Position numbers and translations under genes: made by a program
Notes under the pieces: generated by a model
What the model was told of the DNA's origin: nothing
The model's input: only the letters and a program-made list of their open reading frames with translations
Database searches by the model: none
Shown: positions 1 to 8,029 of the stretch, piece by piece
Numbering within the stretch: position 1 is the stretch's first letter
Layout: every line of letters begins with the position of its first letter
IMG/VR virus record: IMGVR_UViG_3300049432_000057
Coordinates: 1 to 31,647 of that record
Source of the DNA: a virus
Length of the DNA stretch: 31,647 bases
Direction: 5' to 3' (one strand)

Positions 1-388
1 ACACGCGGGCTGGCGCGGACGGCAGCACCACGGCTGGCGCTGCTGGTTTCGGGTTATCGACCACTGCCGCAGGGCGCCCCGCAGGGCCTCCGACCAGTTG
101 GAGAGCCGCTTGAAGCGGAGGCAGCAACGGCGATGCGGTTAAGCGTACCGAGTTCCGTTGAGGATTTTTTTTTTGGAGATGCGCCTGGTACTCCTCCTCC
201 GTGATTCGCGTGATGCCCGACTTGGGTTTGAAGACCAACTCGTCCAGCCCCGCGATGGTCTTTGGATCTTCCACGGCGGCGATGCCCAGCCATGACCCGG
301 CGAACAGCTTGTAAACATCAAACGTCACCCGCCGGCCATCAGCCAGCTTCGTGCTCCGGCTGGCGTTGGCTGTGTGGTAAAACGTCAT
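1..388 (-). CDS. Phage protein of unknown function, partial (runs off the left edge)
   Basis: An open frame starts at the ATG at 388 and stays open to the window edge, so the C-terminus is missing. The protein begins [20 protein letters not shown], then has a compact region of about 75 residues and a Pro/Ala-rich tail. I recognise no family. The start overlaps the stop of the upstream AP2-HNH gene (CCATGA), suggesting translational coupling. A run of ten A on the coding strand (165-174) sits inside the frame near codons 72-75. The two other frames after that run give a quick stop or a different basic tail. Its place downstream of the capsid fits a virion or host-interaction protein, but nothing in the sequence shows this. 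Confidence 0.55.
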   Translation of the reverse strand, partial: MTFYHTANASRSTKLADGRRVTFDVYKLFAGSWLGIAAVEDPKTIAGLDELVFKPKSGITRITEEEYQAHLQKKNPQRNSVRLTASPLLPPLQAALQLVGGPAGRPAAVVDNPKPAAPAVVLPSAPARV

Positions 389-879
389 GGCAACAATCCC
401 ATCATCTGGTTTGTGAGAGCAAACTCGCCGAAGTATTGAATGGCAGCTTGATCGTAGGCGCGTGCGGCTTCTTCTGGAGTATCGAATGTTCCAAGATACA
501 GGTTTTTGCCGTTAAAACCGATGAACGCTTGAAACTTTCCAGACCTGTAAAGGCGAACGTTTTTGAAACCCGTCGTGTTTTTTATATTCAGACCACAGTT
601 GGCCGCGTTTTGAGACTTCGTGCAAACTCTCAAATTGGATTTCTGGCAATTGAGGCCGTTTCTATCGGCATGGTCAATCAGAATAGGTGGCGCGGTATGG
701 AGGACAAAATGATGCAGGTAAAGATCGCGCCTTGTACTTTTCGATCCTAAAGTCTGGCTTTTCGCATAGATCAAGCGCGAACTATGACGCAATGCGTACC
801 AAGGGCGAGTGATGATCGAATCATAATCCTCATCGTCCACAAATGCCACATGGCCTTGCGTGAGTTCAATTGTTCTCAT
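385..879 (-). CDS. Free-standing HNH homing endonuclease with AP2 DNA-binding domain
   Basis: 164 residues. The middle carries an HNH signature: LHHFVLH, then [10 protein letters not shown], then [13 protein letters not shown]. The C-terminal third is an AP2-type domain ([20 protein letters not shown], then [18 protein letters not shown]). HNH-AP2 proteins are mobile homing nucleases common in phages. They cut a cognate site lacking the element and spread by repair. The start overlaps the upstream methyltransferase gene by 14 bases and the stop overlaps the next start (ATGA), so it is threaded into the operon without breaking a neighbour. Confidence 0.9.
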   Translation of the reverse strand: MRTIELTQGHVAFVDDEDYDSIITRPWYALRHSSRLIYAKSQTLGSKSTRRDLYLHHFVLHTAPPILIDHADRNGLNCQKSNLRVCTKSQNAANCGLNIKNTTGFKNVRLYRSGKFQAFIGFNGKNLYLGTFDTPEEAARAYDQAAIQYFGEFALTNQMMGLLP

Positions 880-1555
880 GCGAACTTTTCTCCGCGATCA
901 CGAAAATGTTTTCCCCACGAAGCTCAGTCGGATAGTGGCTGGCCTTGATGAATTGGGCAATTCTTTTGTGTTGCTCGTCACTGATCGCGTTTCTCCACGA
1001 ATCGACGGTTTCCCTTTTCAATATCGTGAAGCCTGATTGCTGAACCAGCATGTCCAACTCGTACACCGAGAACTCTCGAACGTGCGGTCGGTACAGCATT
1101 GCGGCCCGATGGCTCAAGCAATGGTGCAAGCTGGTGATTGAGGCGCAGTTCGGAGAAGTCAGAAACAGAATTCCTTTTTCCTTCAAGGACAGATGGCAGG
1201 AGGCCAGCATCTTGAGAACTCCGGAGTTCGTCCACTCGGTTGAAATCTCATCGGTTTCCCGATCATGGATATGTTCCGCAACCTCCATTGCGAGGATCAA
1301 ATCCACTGGCTCTTTCAAATCGAATCCGTTCTTCAGATCGCCACCGTAGTAAGGCACCAGTTTTCCAGGCCAGCGTTTTCGGATGATCTCCGTGAACGGG
1401 CTTTCGCCGCCAACGTCCAGGATGCGCTCGGCTTTATCCGCAAGGTCGGCAATCCAGAGCAGGCTTTGCTCGTAACGTTTCGAGTGAACGGCGTTGTAGT
1501 CTTCGGCGGGAGTCATTGTTTTGCAGGGCGTCAGCGTATCACTTTCCGGCTTCAT
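866..1555 (-). CDS. Class I SAM-dependent methyltransferase
   Basis: 229 residues from the ATG at 1555 ([12 protein letters not shown]). The frame opens seven codons earlier at a GTG, and an ATG at 1516 is also possible. Motif I is [14 protein letters not shown], the glycine-rich SAM loop of Rossmann methyltransferases. [14 protein letters not shown] fits the post-motif acidic strand and [15 protein letters not shown] the later beta strand. This pattern belongs to the Methyltransf_11/23 type, which act on small molecules, sugars or proteins, not to DNA methylases, since no DPPY-like motif is present. It overlaps the end of the GH130-like gene by 17 bases. Their pairing suggests modification of a glycan, which is inference. 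Confidence 0.75.
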   Translation of the reverse strand: MKPESDTLTPCKTMTPAEDYNAVHSKRYEQSLLWIADLADKAERILDVGGESPFTEIIRKRWPGKLVPYYGGDLKNGFDLKEPVDLILAMEVAEHIHDRETDEISTEWTNSGVLKMLASCHLSLKEKGILFLTSPNCASITSLHHCLSHRAAMLYRPHVREFSVYELDMLVQQSGFTILKRETVDSWRNAISDEQHKRIAQFIKASHYPTELRGENIFVIAEKSSHENN

Positions 1556-2684
1556 AATCCCTGAAGACGCGTTCACTTATTTCTCTGCTGTCCTTCCTGG
1601 ACTCGATGAGCGAGATAAGGTTCGGATCGCTCGTTGCCATGTAACCGCGCGCCGGGTAGAATGGCGATCGGAGTTTCCGCAGCTTCCAATACGCCACCTG
1701 ACCGCGCACAAGGATCGGCAGCGGGCCGTTGTCCGCCTCAAAGTAGCGCACCTGCGGCTTTGAGTACACGCCGGGGGCCTGCCAGTCAATTTTTTCGATC
1801 CCGGCCAGCGCGTCAAACGAATCGTTCACACCGAGCGCGACGGTGAACTCGGCATCGCCTCCGTCATGGTTCTGCCAACAACCGACCGGGAATATCGTGA
1901 TCGGATCCCAGTCCGGCACGGAAGGATTTGGCAGCGTCACGTCCTGTTCGCTCGCGCGCAGTAGCACCGGGCTGATTGCCGTGATCTTGAACGGCGGCTT
2001 GGCGTCGAACATGTACGCCCCCATCGCGTAGCGGCGATGCCTCTGCCGGTGCGCCGCGTGGCTGTGGAAGAATGTGAGGTAATTCTCGCCGACGCGGATC
2101 GGCGGTGTTCCGCCTCGAAGAACTTCTCCGCCAGGCCAGTTCAGCGGCGTGTCCGATCGGTACTCGTTCAGCGGCGTCTTCAGATCAGTGCTCAGTGAAA
2201 CGACGATGTGCGGTACGATTGAATAAACGAAATGCAGCCGGCCTTCGTGGGAAAAGAACTGCCAGTTCTTCTCGGACTTGGTTCCGTTCTTGCCGTACTT
2301 GATCGTGATTTTCTCCTCCGGCTGCCAGTCGGGACCGAGCACGGCGATCTGTTGAATCGACAGGAACGGCGTCCGGTCATAGATGCCCTCCGTGAACGCG
2401 ATGTGGTTCCTGCCATCGTGTTGGAACACACGCGCGTCCTCAAAACTTCCGTTGCCGGGAATGTCTAGCGGTTCCTCCGCGATGAGTTCGTTGTCGATCC
2501 TCCGTTGCCAGATAAGTCGGCTGCGTTTCTGGTCAGGATCGTAGGCCCTGCTGCAGAACCGTTTCCCGTCGGAGCTGCCGGAGTTGTAGGAGTGAAACGC
2601 GGAGATGAGCGGCCTTGCCTGAATACCCTGGTTGGTGATGGATGGAATGGGATCCACAGAGCGGTTGTGATATGGGAACCCCAT
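1539..2684 (-). CDS. GH130/GH43-like five-bladed beta-propeller glycan-active protein
   Basis: 381 residues from the first ATG in frame (MGFPYHNRSV). The frame also opens 18 codons earlier at a TTG that lies within the tRNA-like sequence, so I prefer the ATG. Recurring propeller signatures are SFEDARVFQHDGRNHIAFTE, EKNWQFFSHEGRLHFVYS and GGTPPIRVGENYLTFFHSH, followed by a YAMGAYMFDAKPPFKI blade. These recall GH130-type phosphorylases and related propellers acting on mannosides or other oligosaccharides. Substrate cannot be read from the sequence. In a phage, a role in host surface glycan or virion decoration is plausible. A 10-bp hairpin covers the chosen start codon. Confidence 0.65.
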   Translation of the reverse strand: MGFPYHNRSVDPIPSITNQGIQARPLISAFHSYNSGSSDGKRFCSRAYDPDQKRSRLIWQRRIDNELIAEEPLDIPGNGSFEDARVFQHDGRNHIAFTEGIYDRTPFLSIQQIAVLGPDWQPEEKITIKYGKNGTKSEKNWQFFSHEGRLHFVYSIVPHIVVSLSTDLKTPLNEYRSDTPLNWPGGEVLRGGTPPIRVGENYLTFFHSHAAHRQRHRRYAMGAYMFDAKPPFKITAISPVLLRASEQDVTLPNPSVPDWDPITIFPVGCWQNHDGGDAEFTVALGVNDSFDALAGIEKIDWQAPGVYSKPQVRYFEADNGPLPILVRGQVAYWKLRKLRSPFYPARGYMATSDPNLISLIESRKDSREISERVFRDYEAGK

Positions 2685-2689
2685 ATCAC
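2667..2689 (-). promoter_or_regulatory. Perfect 10-bp hairpin over the GH130-like start codon
   Basis: The arms GTGATATGGG and CCCATATCAC are exact complements around a 3-base loop. The ATG at 2684 lies in the first arm. In RNA this would hide the start codon; in DNA it is a 23-bp palindrome that could be an operator. Confidence 0.4.
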
Positions 2690-2702
2690 TCGCAAGAAAA
2701 AA

Positions 2703-2779
2703 TGGATGCGGAGCCGCAGAATCGCACTGCGCTACCAAAGTTTATGAGACTTTGTCGGACAACTAGCCCGCCGCCCGCA
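2703..2779 (-). tRNA. Atypical tRNA-Met-like gene (anticodon CAU)
   Basis: This 77-base stretch on the minus strand folds into a cloverleaf-like form by eye. The anticodon arm is AAAGT-CTCATAA-ACTTT, with U33, anticodon CAU and A37. The variable loop is five bases (GGTAG). The T arm is CGCAG-TGCGATT-CTGCG. The acceptor TGCGGGC pairs with GCTCCGCA with one G-U and one bulged base, and TCCA followed by six T ends the gene. Departures from a normal tRNA are G in place of T55, a missing second G of the D-loop GG pair, a three-pair D stem and two bases before the anticodon stem. It could be tRNA-Met, tRNA-Ile2 (CAU) or a decayed relic. Confidence 0.4.
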
Positions 2780-2783
2780 ATCA

Positions 2784-2818
2784 AGAAAACGGCCCGCACG
2801 CGAGACGCTGCGGGCCGT
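2784..2818 (-). terminator. Leftward terminator hairpin
   Basis: The 10-bp perfect stem ACGGCCCGCA / TGCGGGCCGT, extended by an inner GCG/CGC, is followed on the minus strand by TTTTCTTGA. It lies second in line after the capsid gene and only a few bases before the tRNA-like gene. Confidence 0.55.
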
Positions 2819-2906
2819 CACCAAGGAGACACCAAACATGACGGTCGGTGTACCAAGCCGCCGCCTGAACGGTTGAATCATCCGCCCGTCACCGGACAAG
2901 CGCAAG

Positions 2907-2941
2907 GGAAAAGAAAACGGCGCACCCGAAAGTGCGCCGTT
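2907..2941 (-). terminator. Leftward terminator after the capsid gene
   Basis: The perfect 10-bp stem AACGGCGCAC / GTGCGCCGTT with a 6-base loop is followed on the minus strand by TTTTCTTTTC. This is a classic intrinsic terminator about 100 bases after the capsid stop codon. Confidence 0.75.
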
Positions 2942-2988
2942 AACCAGAATCATTTTACTCTGCAACTGGTAATGATTGTTTCAATCCG

Positions 2989-3008
2989 CGCCCCGAGTTA
3001 CCGGGGCG
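2989..3008 (-). other. Small GC-rich hairpin just after the capsid gene
   Basis: The 7-bp arms CGCCCCG / CGGGGCG enclose a 6-base loop, 36 bases past the capsid stop. No T-tract follows, so it may stabilise the 3' end of the message and not terminate it. Confidence 0.3.
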
Positions 3009-3044
3009 AAGGCTGTATCATGCCGAATCAGCAGCCAAAGTCAA

Positions 3045-4700
3045 TTACGAAGCGGCAGTACACGGGGTCGCGGTCAACGTCGCGCACTCGTCAGAGAAGT
3101 TCTCGATCGACAAATGCCGGTTCGGATCGCCCAACTGGGCCTGGATCATTTTCGATTGGAGTTGGTAGTGATTCACGTTCGGCTGAATCACGCAGTTGTA
3201 GAGATTGTCCGCGACGTTGGTCTGCCGGTTGACCGACCGCGTGTCCGCCAGCGCGATATTGAAATCGCTCCAGTCCGGGAAGAGAAGCTGCCGCCCGCGG
3301 CTCTTGATCGCGTCGGGGAACGCGGCCAGGTGATCGTCGAAATAATCATCGTGGAAGAAGTTGATGATGATGCCGTCTTCGGGGAACTCGAACTTGTCGT
3401 AGTTCCAGAGGACTTGGTTCTGGAAGGTGAGCTTCTGGCCGGGCGTGTAGAACCGGGTTGTCTCCAACCCGTAGCGGTCCTTCACGTAGGCCAGAAACGC
3501 CGTCTGGAACAAAACGTATGTGAACCGGTCCCCAAAGCAGTCAATCTCCACCATGCCGTCCAGACCGCGATGGCGCCGGAGGGCGTAGAGGAGCGCCTTG
3601 ATCATGTCGATGTCCAGCGCGGCTCCCTGCATGTCGATGACACGGCCGCACTCATTGAGTTGCGTCCGGTACCCGAGCGTGTTCGCTTTGTACTCCAACA
3701 CGCAGTCCGTGTTCGCCGGGTCCACCACTTGTGGCAGGTCGGTGTAACCATTGCTGGTCTGCTTCTCGTTGATGCGCTGGCCGTAGAACAGCGTGTTGTA
3801 GAAGTCCCTCTCCTCCTGCTCTCCCTGTCGTTTCCGCTGATCGGCCAAAGGCAAGGTACGGAACTTCTGGAAGAACGTCCCGGTGAGCGGGGCCTGCAAC
3901 GCCTTCACGTACTCATCGTTGTAGCACCATGTCGAGCGCACCGTCTGCCACCAGAAATCGCGCAGCTTGAGCGTGTTCTCGGCCGGGTACTGGTAGCACC
4001 AGGACTCGTAATTCGAGACCGAGTTCGCCAGGTTGATGACCACGCCGGTCTCCGGCGCGAACACGTCCTGTTCATCGCCCGACAGCCCCGCCCAACCCGC
4101 CGCGGAGTACGGCGGTTCAACGTCAACATTCGCCTTGCTGTTTCCGCCTGCGTCGGCGTTTGCGCTGCCCAATACCTTGAATTGCAGCGTCCGCGTCACG
4201 CCGCTGACCGGATCCAACGTCAGCACGGTGATGAACTTGCCGGGCAGGAAATACTTCTCGATGTGAACCAGCGACGTGGCGAATGAGCCAGCCGAGTTGA
4301 TGACCTTCAGTCGCAAGGCTCCGGCGTGCTGTGGGACGTATGTGGCACCCGGCGTTGCCGACGATGATTCGACCGTGAAATAGTTCGAGTTCACCACGCT
4401 GCGCTGCGGTACCAGCGAGAACGGGGCGATGATTGACCGGTTGTGCTGGTCGGTCCCGAGCACACCCTGTTTGCCAGGGCGGAACCGGCTCATCAGCAGG
4501 TCGGTCAAGGCGCGCTGACGGACCCCGGTCATCCTTAATTCCTTGGTTTGAGCTATGATCCGGTCCATGCCGACTTCCTTTAGGCCAAGGCTCTCAACGT
4601 CCTCGGCTGTCCAGGCTGTGATGGAGGCTCTGGTGAGAGTGCATCCGCAAGAATCGTCCACGGTAATCAGCCGCGGGTTACAATTATCGAGTAAGCTCAT
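3045..4700 (-). CDS. Putative major capsid protein
   Basis: 551 residues from the ATG at 4700 (MSLLDNCNPRL), which has GAAGGA just upstream. An in-frame TTG twelve codons earlier is less likely. I call it capsid from position: it follows the portal and scaffold-like genes and is closed by a strong terminator. It is also long, soluble and rich in aromatic beta-type segments, for example WWQTVRSTWCYNDEYVKALQ and the LNECGRVIDMQGAALDIDMI stretch. No single motif proves the HK97 fold. An HNH gene sits directly upstream. A large structural protein other than the capsid is the main alternative. Confidence 0.6.
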   Translation of the reverse strand: MSLLDNCNPRLITVDDSCGCTLTRASITAWTAEDVESLGLKEVGMDRIIAQTKELRMTGVRQRALTDLLMSRFRPGKQGVLGTDQHNRSIIAPFSLVPQRSVVNSNYFTVESSSATPGATYVPQHAGALRLKVINSAGSFATSLVHIEKYFLPGKFITVLTLDPVSGVTRTLQFKVLGSANADAGGNSKANVDVEPPYSAAGWAGLSGDEQDVFAPETGVVINLANSVSNYESWCYQYPAENTLKLRDFWWQTVRSTWCYNDEYVKALQAPLTGTFFQKFRTLPLADQRKRQGEQEERDFYNTLFYGQRINEKQTSNGYTDLPQVVDPANTDCVLEYKANTLGYRTQLNECGRVIDMQGAALDIDMIKALLYALRRHRGLDGMVEIDCFGDRFTYVLFQTAFLAYVKDRYGLETTRFYTPGQKLTFQNQVLWNYDKFEFPEDGIIINFFHDDYFDDHLAAFPDAIKSRGRQLLFPDWSDFNIALADTRSVNRQTNVADNLYNCVIQPNVNHYQLQSKMIQAQLGDPNRHLSIENFSDECATLTATPCTAAS

Positions 4701-4767
4701 ATCCTTCGATTCTTGAGCAGGATCGAAGGAAGGCAACGGAGGCGGGCGATTTTCTTGGAATTATTTT

Positions 4768-5199
4768 TCAGGCTTCCGACGGCTGCTGAACATTTGACAA
4801 ATCGCAAAATGCCGAAGGCAACAGAGAGAAAAATCCAGCATGAACTCCGCCGTGATGTTTTGGGCAGAGGAAAGCCACGAGAAATGGCTTTGAATAATCT
4901 GGATGGTGGGCATGTGATACAGGATTTCCACAGATGACGCAAGGCGGTCTCTGGATGTTGGCCGACTTCAACCTTCTGCGTGCCTTATGTTCAGCGTTCC
5001 ACTTCTCATGGTTGTTGGCCAGCCATGTCTTGAAGTGCAATCTGTCATTCACGCCTTTTCGTCTTGGCAGCGTTCTAAAGTATTCATTTTGGCACTCTTT
5101 ACACACGCGGCGGACGCCAATTTTTCCACGGTCAACGCGCATGGCGAAGTGCTCAAGATTCTTGGTTTGGCCACAAGTTCTGCAAACTCTGGTATCCAT
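4768..5199 (-). CDS. HNH-type nuclease with N-terminal zinc ribbon
   Basis: 143 residues from an ATG preceded by GGAG. The N-terminal ribbon is CRTCGQTKNLEHF followed by CKECQNEYF. A second Zn/HNH-like module is CVICGNPVSHAHHPDYSKP then FLCPKHH. Such small proteins are free-standing, usually mobile nucleases in phages. It separates the scaffold-like gene from the capsid gene, a frequent place for homing nucleases. About 130 bases of leader precede it; there I see only a short AGCGG/CCGCT hairpin and no clear promoter. The catalytic asparagine is not obvious, so activity is uncertain. Confidence 0.75.
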   Translation of the reverse strand: MDTRVCRTCGQTKNLEHFAMRVDRGKIGVRRVCKECQNEYFRTLPRRKGVNDRLHFKTWLANNHEKWNAEHKARRRLKSANIQRPPCVICGNPVSHAHHPDYSKPFLVAFLCPKHHGGVHAGFFSLLPSAFCDLSNVQQPSEA

Positions 5200-5331
5200 C
5201 CGATGTCTCCAAAGCTCCGCCCGATCAGGAGTTTAGCCGCGGTGAAAACTAGGAACCGCCACCTAACCGAGCGGAGAGAGCGTCGTTTTCGTTTTGTAAG
5301 CGGGGCTAAATCCGCTGTGTAACCTATTGCA

Positions 5332-6945
5332 TTACGTTGTTTTACGCGGGATTCCAAGTATAGCAAGCTCGTTGTCACCAAGCGCGTATTGCTGCGCCAC
5401 GCCACCACTTCCCTGGCCTGGGGCCGAGCTTACGCCAGCTTGCGGTGAACCGACCGGTTGAGGCGGCGGGGCAGCCGGGGCAGGCGCTCCGTTTGGAGCC
5501 GGTGGATTTGGCGTTCCTGAAACCGGAGCCGCTGCGGGTGCCGTTCTTACGTAGCCCGCCTTGGCCAAACGGTCGGTCTCATCCTTCACCAGGGCCGAAA
5601 TGTGGTCCTTGGTGTTGCGTTCGAGCATCTGCAGCACGTCTTCATCGGAGAAAGTCCAGTGTTTCTCGGATTCAGCCGGATTGTTCCGGCGCAGCTCGTT
5701 GTACTTTCCGCGCGGCAGGAAAGTCTTGCTGGTGCCGTTGTCGGTTCTCACACGCCGGTCACCGCCCTTCTCGGCGAACACTTCGCCCGACCTGCGAATG
5801 AAGCGAATCAGCCAATCCTGGACTTGATTGTCCGGGGAATATGCCTTCACGCCATTGCTCATTGCCAGGAACTCAGCCGCGGCGACTTCACCGTGGTTGT
5901 AGGCTGTGACGACAATCGGCGTGAACAATGGGTCAGCTTCGATCGCTTTCTCGACGCCATCGGTGCCGATCTTCTTTGCTATCTCCGCCAGCGGTGACGC
6001 CGCGTCCGCCGTCATCAGCTTTCCGATGTTATCCCTGAACGCGTGGAGACGGCCCTCGATGATCGGGCGTTTCTCAAGCAAAGTCTGCCGCTCCTTGAGT
6101 TCTTCGTTCTCGCGCGAGAACCTTTCCGAGACGGCCTTGGTGGTGCGCTCTTCGACCTGTGCGACAAGCCGGTCGGTCTTGAGCCGTTCCCACTTGGAGG
6201 GTTCCACCTCCGGGCGCGAGGATTGAACGAAGGACTGGAACGCTTCATCGTCATCATCGAACTTCCGGTTCGGATCCTTGGCGCGTTCCGCCGTGATGTA
6301 TTGATCGACGGCCTTGTAGAACCCAAGGAACTTTCCGGACAACCCTTGGCCCTTGTATTCGGGCACGTTTTCCTCGGCCCACTTCGCCAGTTCGTAGGCT
6401 TCCTTCTCCTCGGGCACCATCGTTGCCAGGAACGGATCCTCGGCTGGCGGCGGGGCGTGGGTCGGCGCCGGAGCCGCCAGGGATGGAGCCGCCGGTTGGG
6501 GACTTTCACCCATTACTTTCCGCAGAACTTCCTCGACCACCTTCGCAATGGGCTTTTCCCGGCGCACAGTGACGCCGGGGGGAGGCGTTTGGGTGCCGGG
6601 TGGTGTTCCGACAGGGGGCAGAGCGCCTGGCGGGCTTCCAGGGGGTGCTGGAGCCGGGCCGGGTGGAGCCACGGCGGCTCCGCCCGGCGGCGTTCCATGA
6701 GGCTGCGCGGGCGGGGCACCAGCCGGGGCGGGCGGCGGGGCGGGAGTTCCCGTCGCTGCTGGCGCAGGCGCGGCCGACGAAGGAGTTTCCAAAACGACGC
6801 CGAGATCGTCAAAGATGGATTTGAGCTGCGGGTCCTGGGCACCGGTCTCAGGCGCGGCGGGAGCGGCGGGTGCGGCGGGCGGAGGGACTGCCGGCACGGC
6901 TGCTGGGGCCGGGGCTGGCGGAGGGGCTGCGGCGGGTAAGCTCAT
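5332..6945 (-). CDS. Scaffold-like head assembly protein, Pro/Ala-rich
   Basis: 537 residues from the ATG at 6945 (MSLPAAAPPPA), which overlaps the stop of the upstream gene (ATGA). Residues 1 to about 165 are low-complexity Pro/Ala/Gly. The middle has charged helical segments likely to form a coiled coil (KWERLKTDRLVAQVEERTTK, then ERFSRENEELKERQTLLEKR). The C-terminus returns to Pro/Ala repeats and ends IPRKTT. Position between portal and capsid, the helical acidic core and disordered ends fit a capsid scaffolding protein. No protease catalytic motif is evident. Function is inferred from context. Confidence 0.55.
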   Translation of the reverse strand: MSLPAAAPPPAPAPAAVPAVPPPAAPAAPAAPETGAQDPQLKSIFDDLGVVLETPSSAAPAPAATGTPAPPPAPAGAPPAQPHGTPPGGAAVAPPGPAPAPPGSPPGALPPVGTPPGTQTPPPGVTVRREKPIAKVVEEVLRKVMGESPQPAAPSLAAPAPTHAPPPAEDPFLATMVPEEKEAYELAKWAEENVPEYKGQGLSGKFLGFYKAVDQYITAERAKDPNRKFDDDDEAFQSFVQSSRPEVEPSKWERLKTDRLVAQVEERTTKAVSERFSRENEELKERQTLLEKRPIIEGRLHAFRDNIGKLMTADAASPLAEIAKKIGTDGVEKAIEADPLFTPIVVTAYNHGEVAAAEFLAMSNGVKAYSPDNQVQDWLIRFIRRSGEVFAEKGGDRRVRTDNGTSKTFLPRGKYNELRRNNPAESEKHWTFSDEDVLQMLERNTKDHISALVKDETDRLAKAGYVRTAPAAAPVSGTPNPPAPNGAPAPAAPPPQPVGSPQAGVSSAPGQGSGGVAQQYALGDNELAILGIPRKTT

Positions 6946-7364
6946 CCTGATCCTGTGAGTCTCCTGCCGTTGTTCTCGTCGTTGACGACCGTCACACCGG
7001 GAACGAAGCAGACGGCCTCCGCTACAACGTAGCTGCCGTCGGGGTTCCTCTGTTGAGTCGTGACCTGGACCAAGCAGCCTCCGGGCACTTCCATCGCCTT
7101 GGTGGACTTCATCCAACCTTCCTCTTGGCTGGACGCTTTGCACAGGAGTTTCCAGGAATCGCCGTTGCCGACGACCTTGATGTCCGGAACGTTTACGCGG
7201 GCACCTGCCACGTCCGAGTTGTGGAGCGTTTTTGGCTTTGGTGCCTTGGCGTTCACTGCTTCATCCGCTTGTGTTGCATTCATACGTTTTCTTTCTTCTT
7301 CGCCGAGAGCTTCGATTTGTTCCTTCGTCCATCTCATAGTTCTTGAACGAATCCCGAAGCGCAT
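6942..7364 (-). CDS. Small head-region protein of unknown function
   Basis: 140 residues if the ATG at 7364 is used; it follows the upstream HNH stop immediately (TAAATG). MRWTKEQIEALGEEERKRMN, nine codons in at 7337, looks more like a native N-terminus, and the extra residues may reflect the HNH insertion upstream. The N-terminal third is charged and helical. The rest looks like a beta-rich domain (WKLLCKASSQEEGWMKSTKA, then GGCLVQVTTQQRNPDGSYVV). I do not recognise the family. The gene sits between the portal/DHH group and the scaffold-like gene with an ATGA overlap, so a head-assembly role is reasonable. Confidence 0.6.
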   Translation of the reverse strand: MRFGIRSRTMRWTKEQIEALGEEERKRMNATQADEAVNAKAPKPKTLHNSDVAGARVNVPDIKVVGNGDSWKLLCKASSQEEGWMKSTKAMEVPGGCLVQVTTQQRNPDGSYVVAEAVCFVPGVTVVNDENNGRRLTGSG

Positions 7365-7991
7365 TTAGGGAATGAATCCGCATTCGGCCATGATGGTGTC
7401 AAGCGGTCTGTTGAATCGCAACTTTTTGCGCAGCTTGTCTTCGGGGAGATTGAGGTACTTTTCCCAATCGGCAACGCACATCGTCATTCCGGCAAACGAG
7501 ATCATCCTGAGATTCGTACGATTCGAGTTGTTCTGCTTTTTGGTCAGCCATCGGCAATTCTCCGGAGAGTAACCCTTCGTGCCGTCCCTTCGATCAAGCT
7601 CCATCCTCTTGTCTGGTGGCTCGCCCATGTCGGCTTTGAAGTTTTCAAAGATTCTCCATCGGTCACATACACCGATGCCTCTGGCCAAGTAAGATTCGTC
7701 ACTGTTTACTCGACGAATCATGTTCACCCATGCTTTGTAAGTCGAGCTTGATTTTGAAATGTCGGAGCCAGCCTCGCCGTGGCGTGTCGCAATTCGACGG
7801 CAATGACAGGTCTTACATACACCACCAGTCCCGCAGTTCAAATGGGATAGCCTAACCCATGCCTCGTGACCGGCATCGCATCTGCAAAGAATATAGCGAA
7901 GCGAGTTGCGCCCGCGTCTCAGCGGCCCGAGAACACTGCGCTCTCCAAATGTGCGTCCGACATATCCTTCCAGAACTTGTTCGTCCGTCAT
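7365..7991 (-). CDS. HNH homing endonuclease
   Basis: 208 residues from the ATG at 7991 (MTDEQVLEGY). The frame is open further upstream but would overlap the DHH gene. An internal zinc-binding region (CRCDAGHEAW, then CGTGGVCKTCHCRR) precedes the hallmark C-terminal core of phage HNH proteins: TYKAWVNMIRRV, RGIGVCDRWRIFENFKADMG, ELDRRDGTKGYSPENCRWLT and KKQNNSNRTN. The last 60 residues may be a DNA-binding module (MTMCVADWEKYLNLPEDKL). It lies between the DHH phosphoesterase and the small head-region gene and is probably a mobile insertion. Confidence 0.88.
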   Translation of the reverse strand: MTDEQVLEGYVGRTFGERSVLGPLRRGRNSLRYILCRCDAGHEAWVRLSHLNCGTGGVCKTCHCRRIATRHGEAGSDISKSSSTYKAWVNMIRRVNSDESYLARGIGVCDRWRIFENFKADMGEPPDKRMELDRRDGTKGYSPENCRWLTKKQNNSNRTNLRMISFAGMTMCVADWEKYLNLPEDKLRKKLRFNRPLDTIMAECGFIP

Positions 7992-8029
7992 GCCTGCATT
8001 GAGCAGACATTCCACAGGCGCGTCAAGTA

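Noticed and set aside
2823-2876. Rightward 12-codon frame with a perfect AAGGAG site between two hairpins
   Set aside because: It is on the opposite strand to all neighbours with no promoter in view, and very short frames with a good ribosome site are expected by chance.
2976-4286. Rightward open frame of 436 codons
   Set aside because: It is a shadow of the capsid gene; the composition is Val/Arg/Leu-rich as expected for antisense of GC-rich coding DNA.
5049-5408. Leftward 119-codon frame across the gap between the scaffold-like and HNH genes
   Set aside because: It overlaps both genes in another frame and its composition is that of a shadow. The gap itself (5200-5331) shows only a small hairpin.
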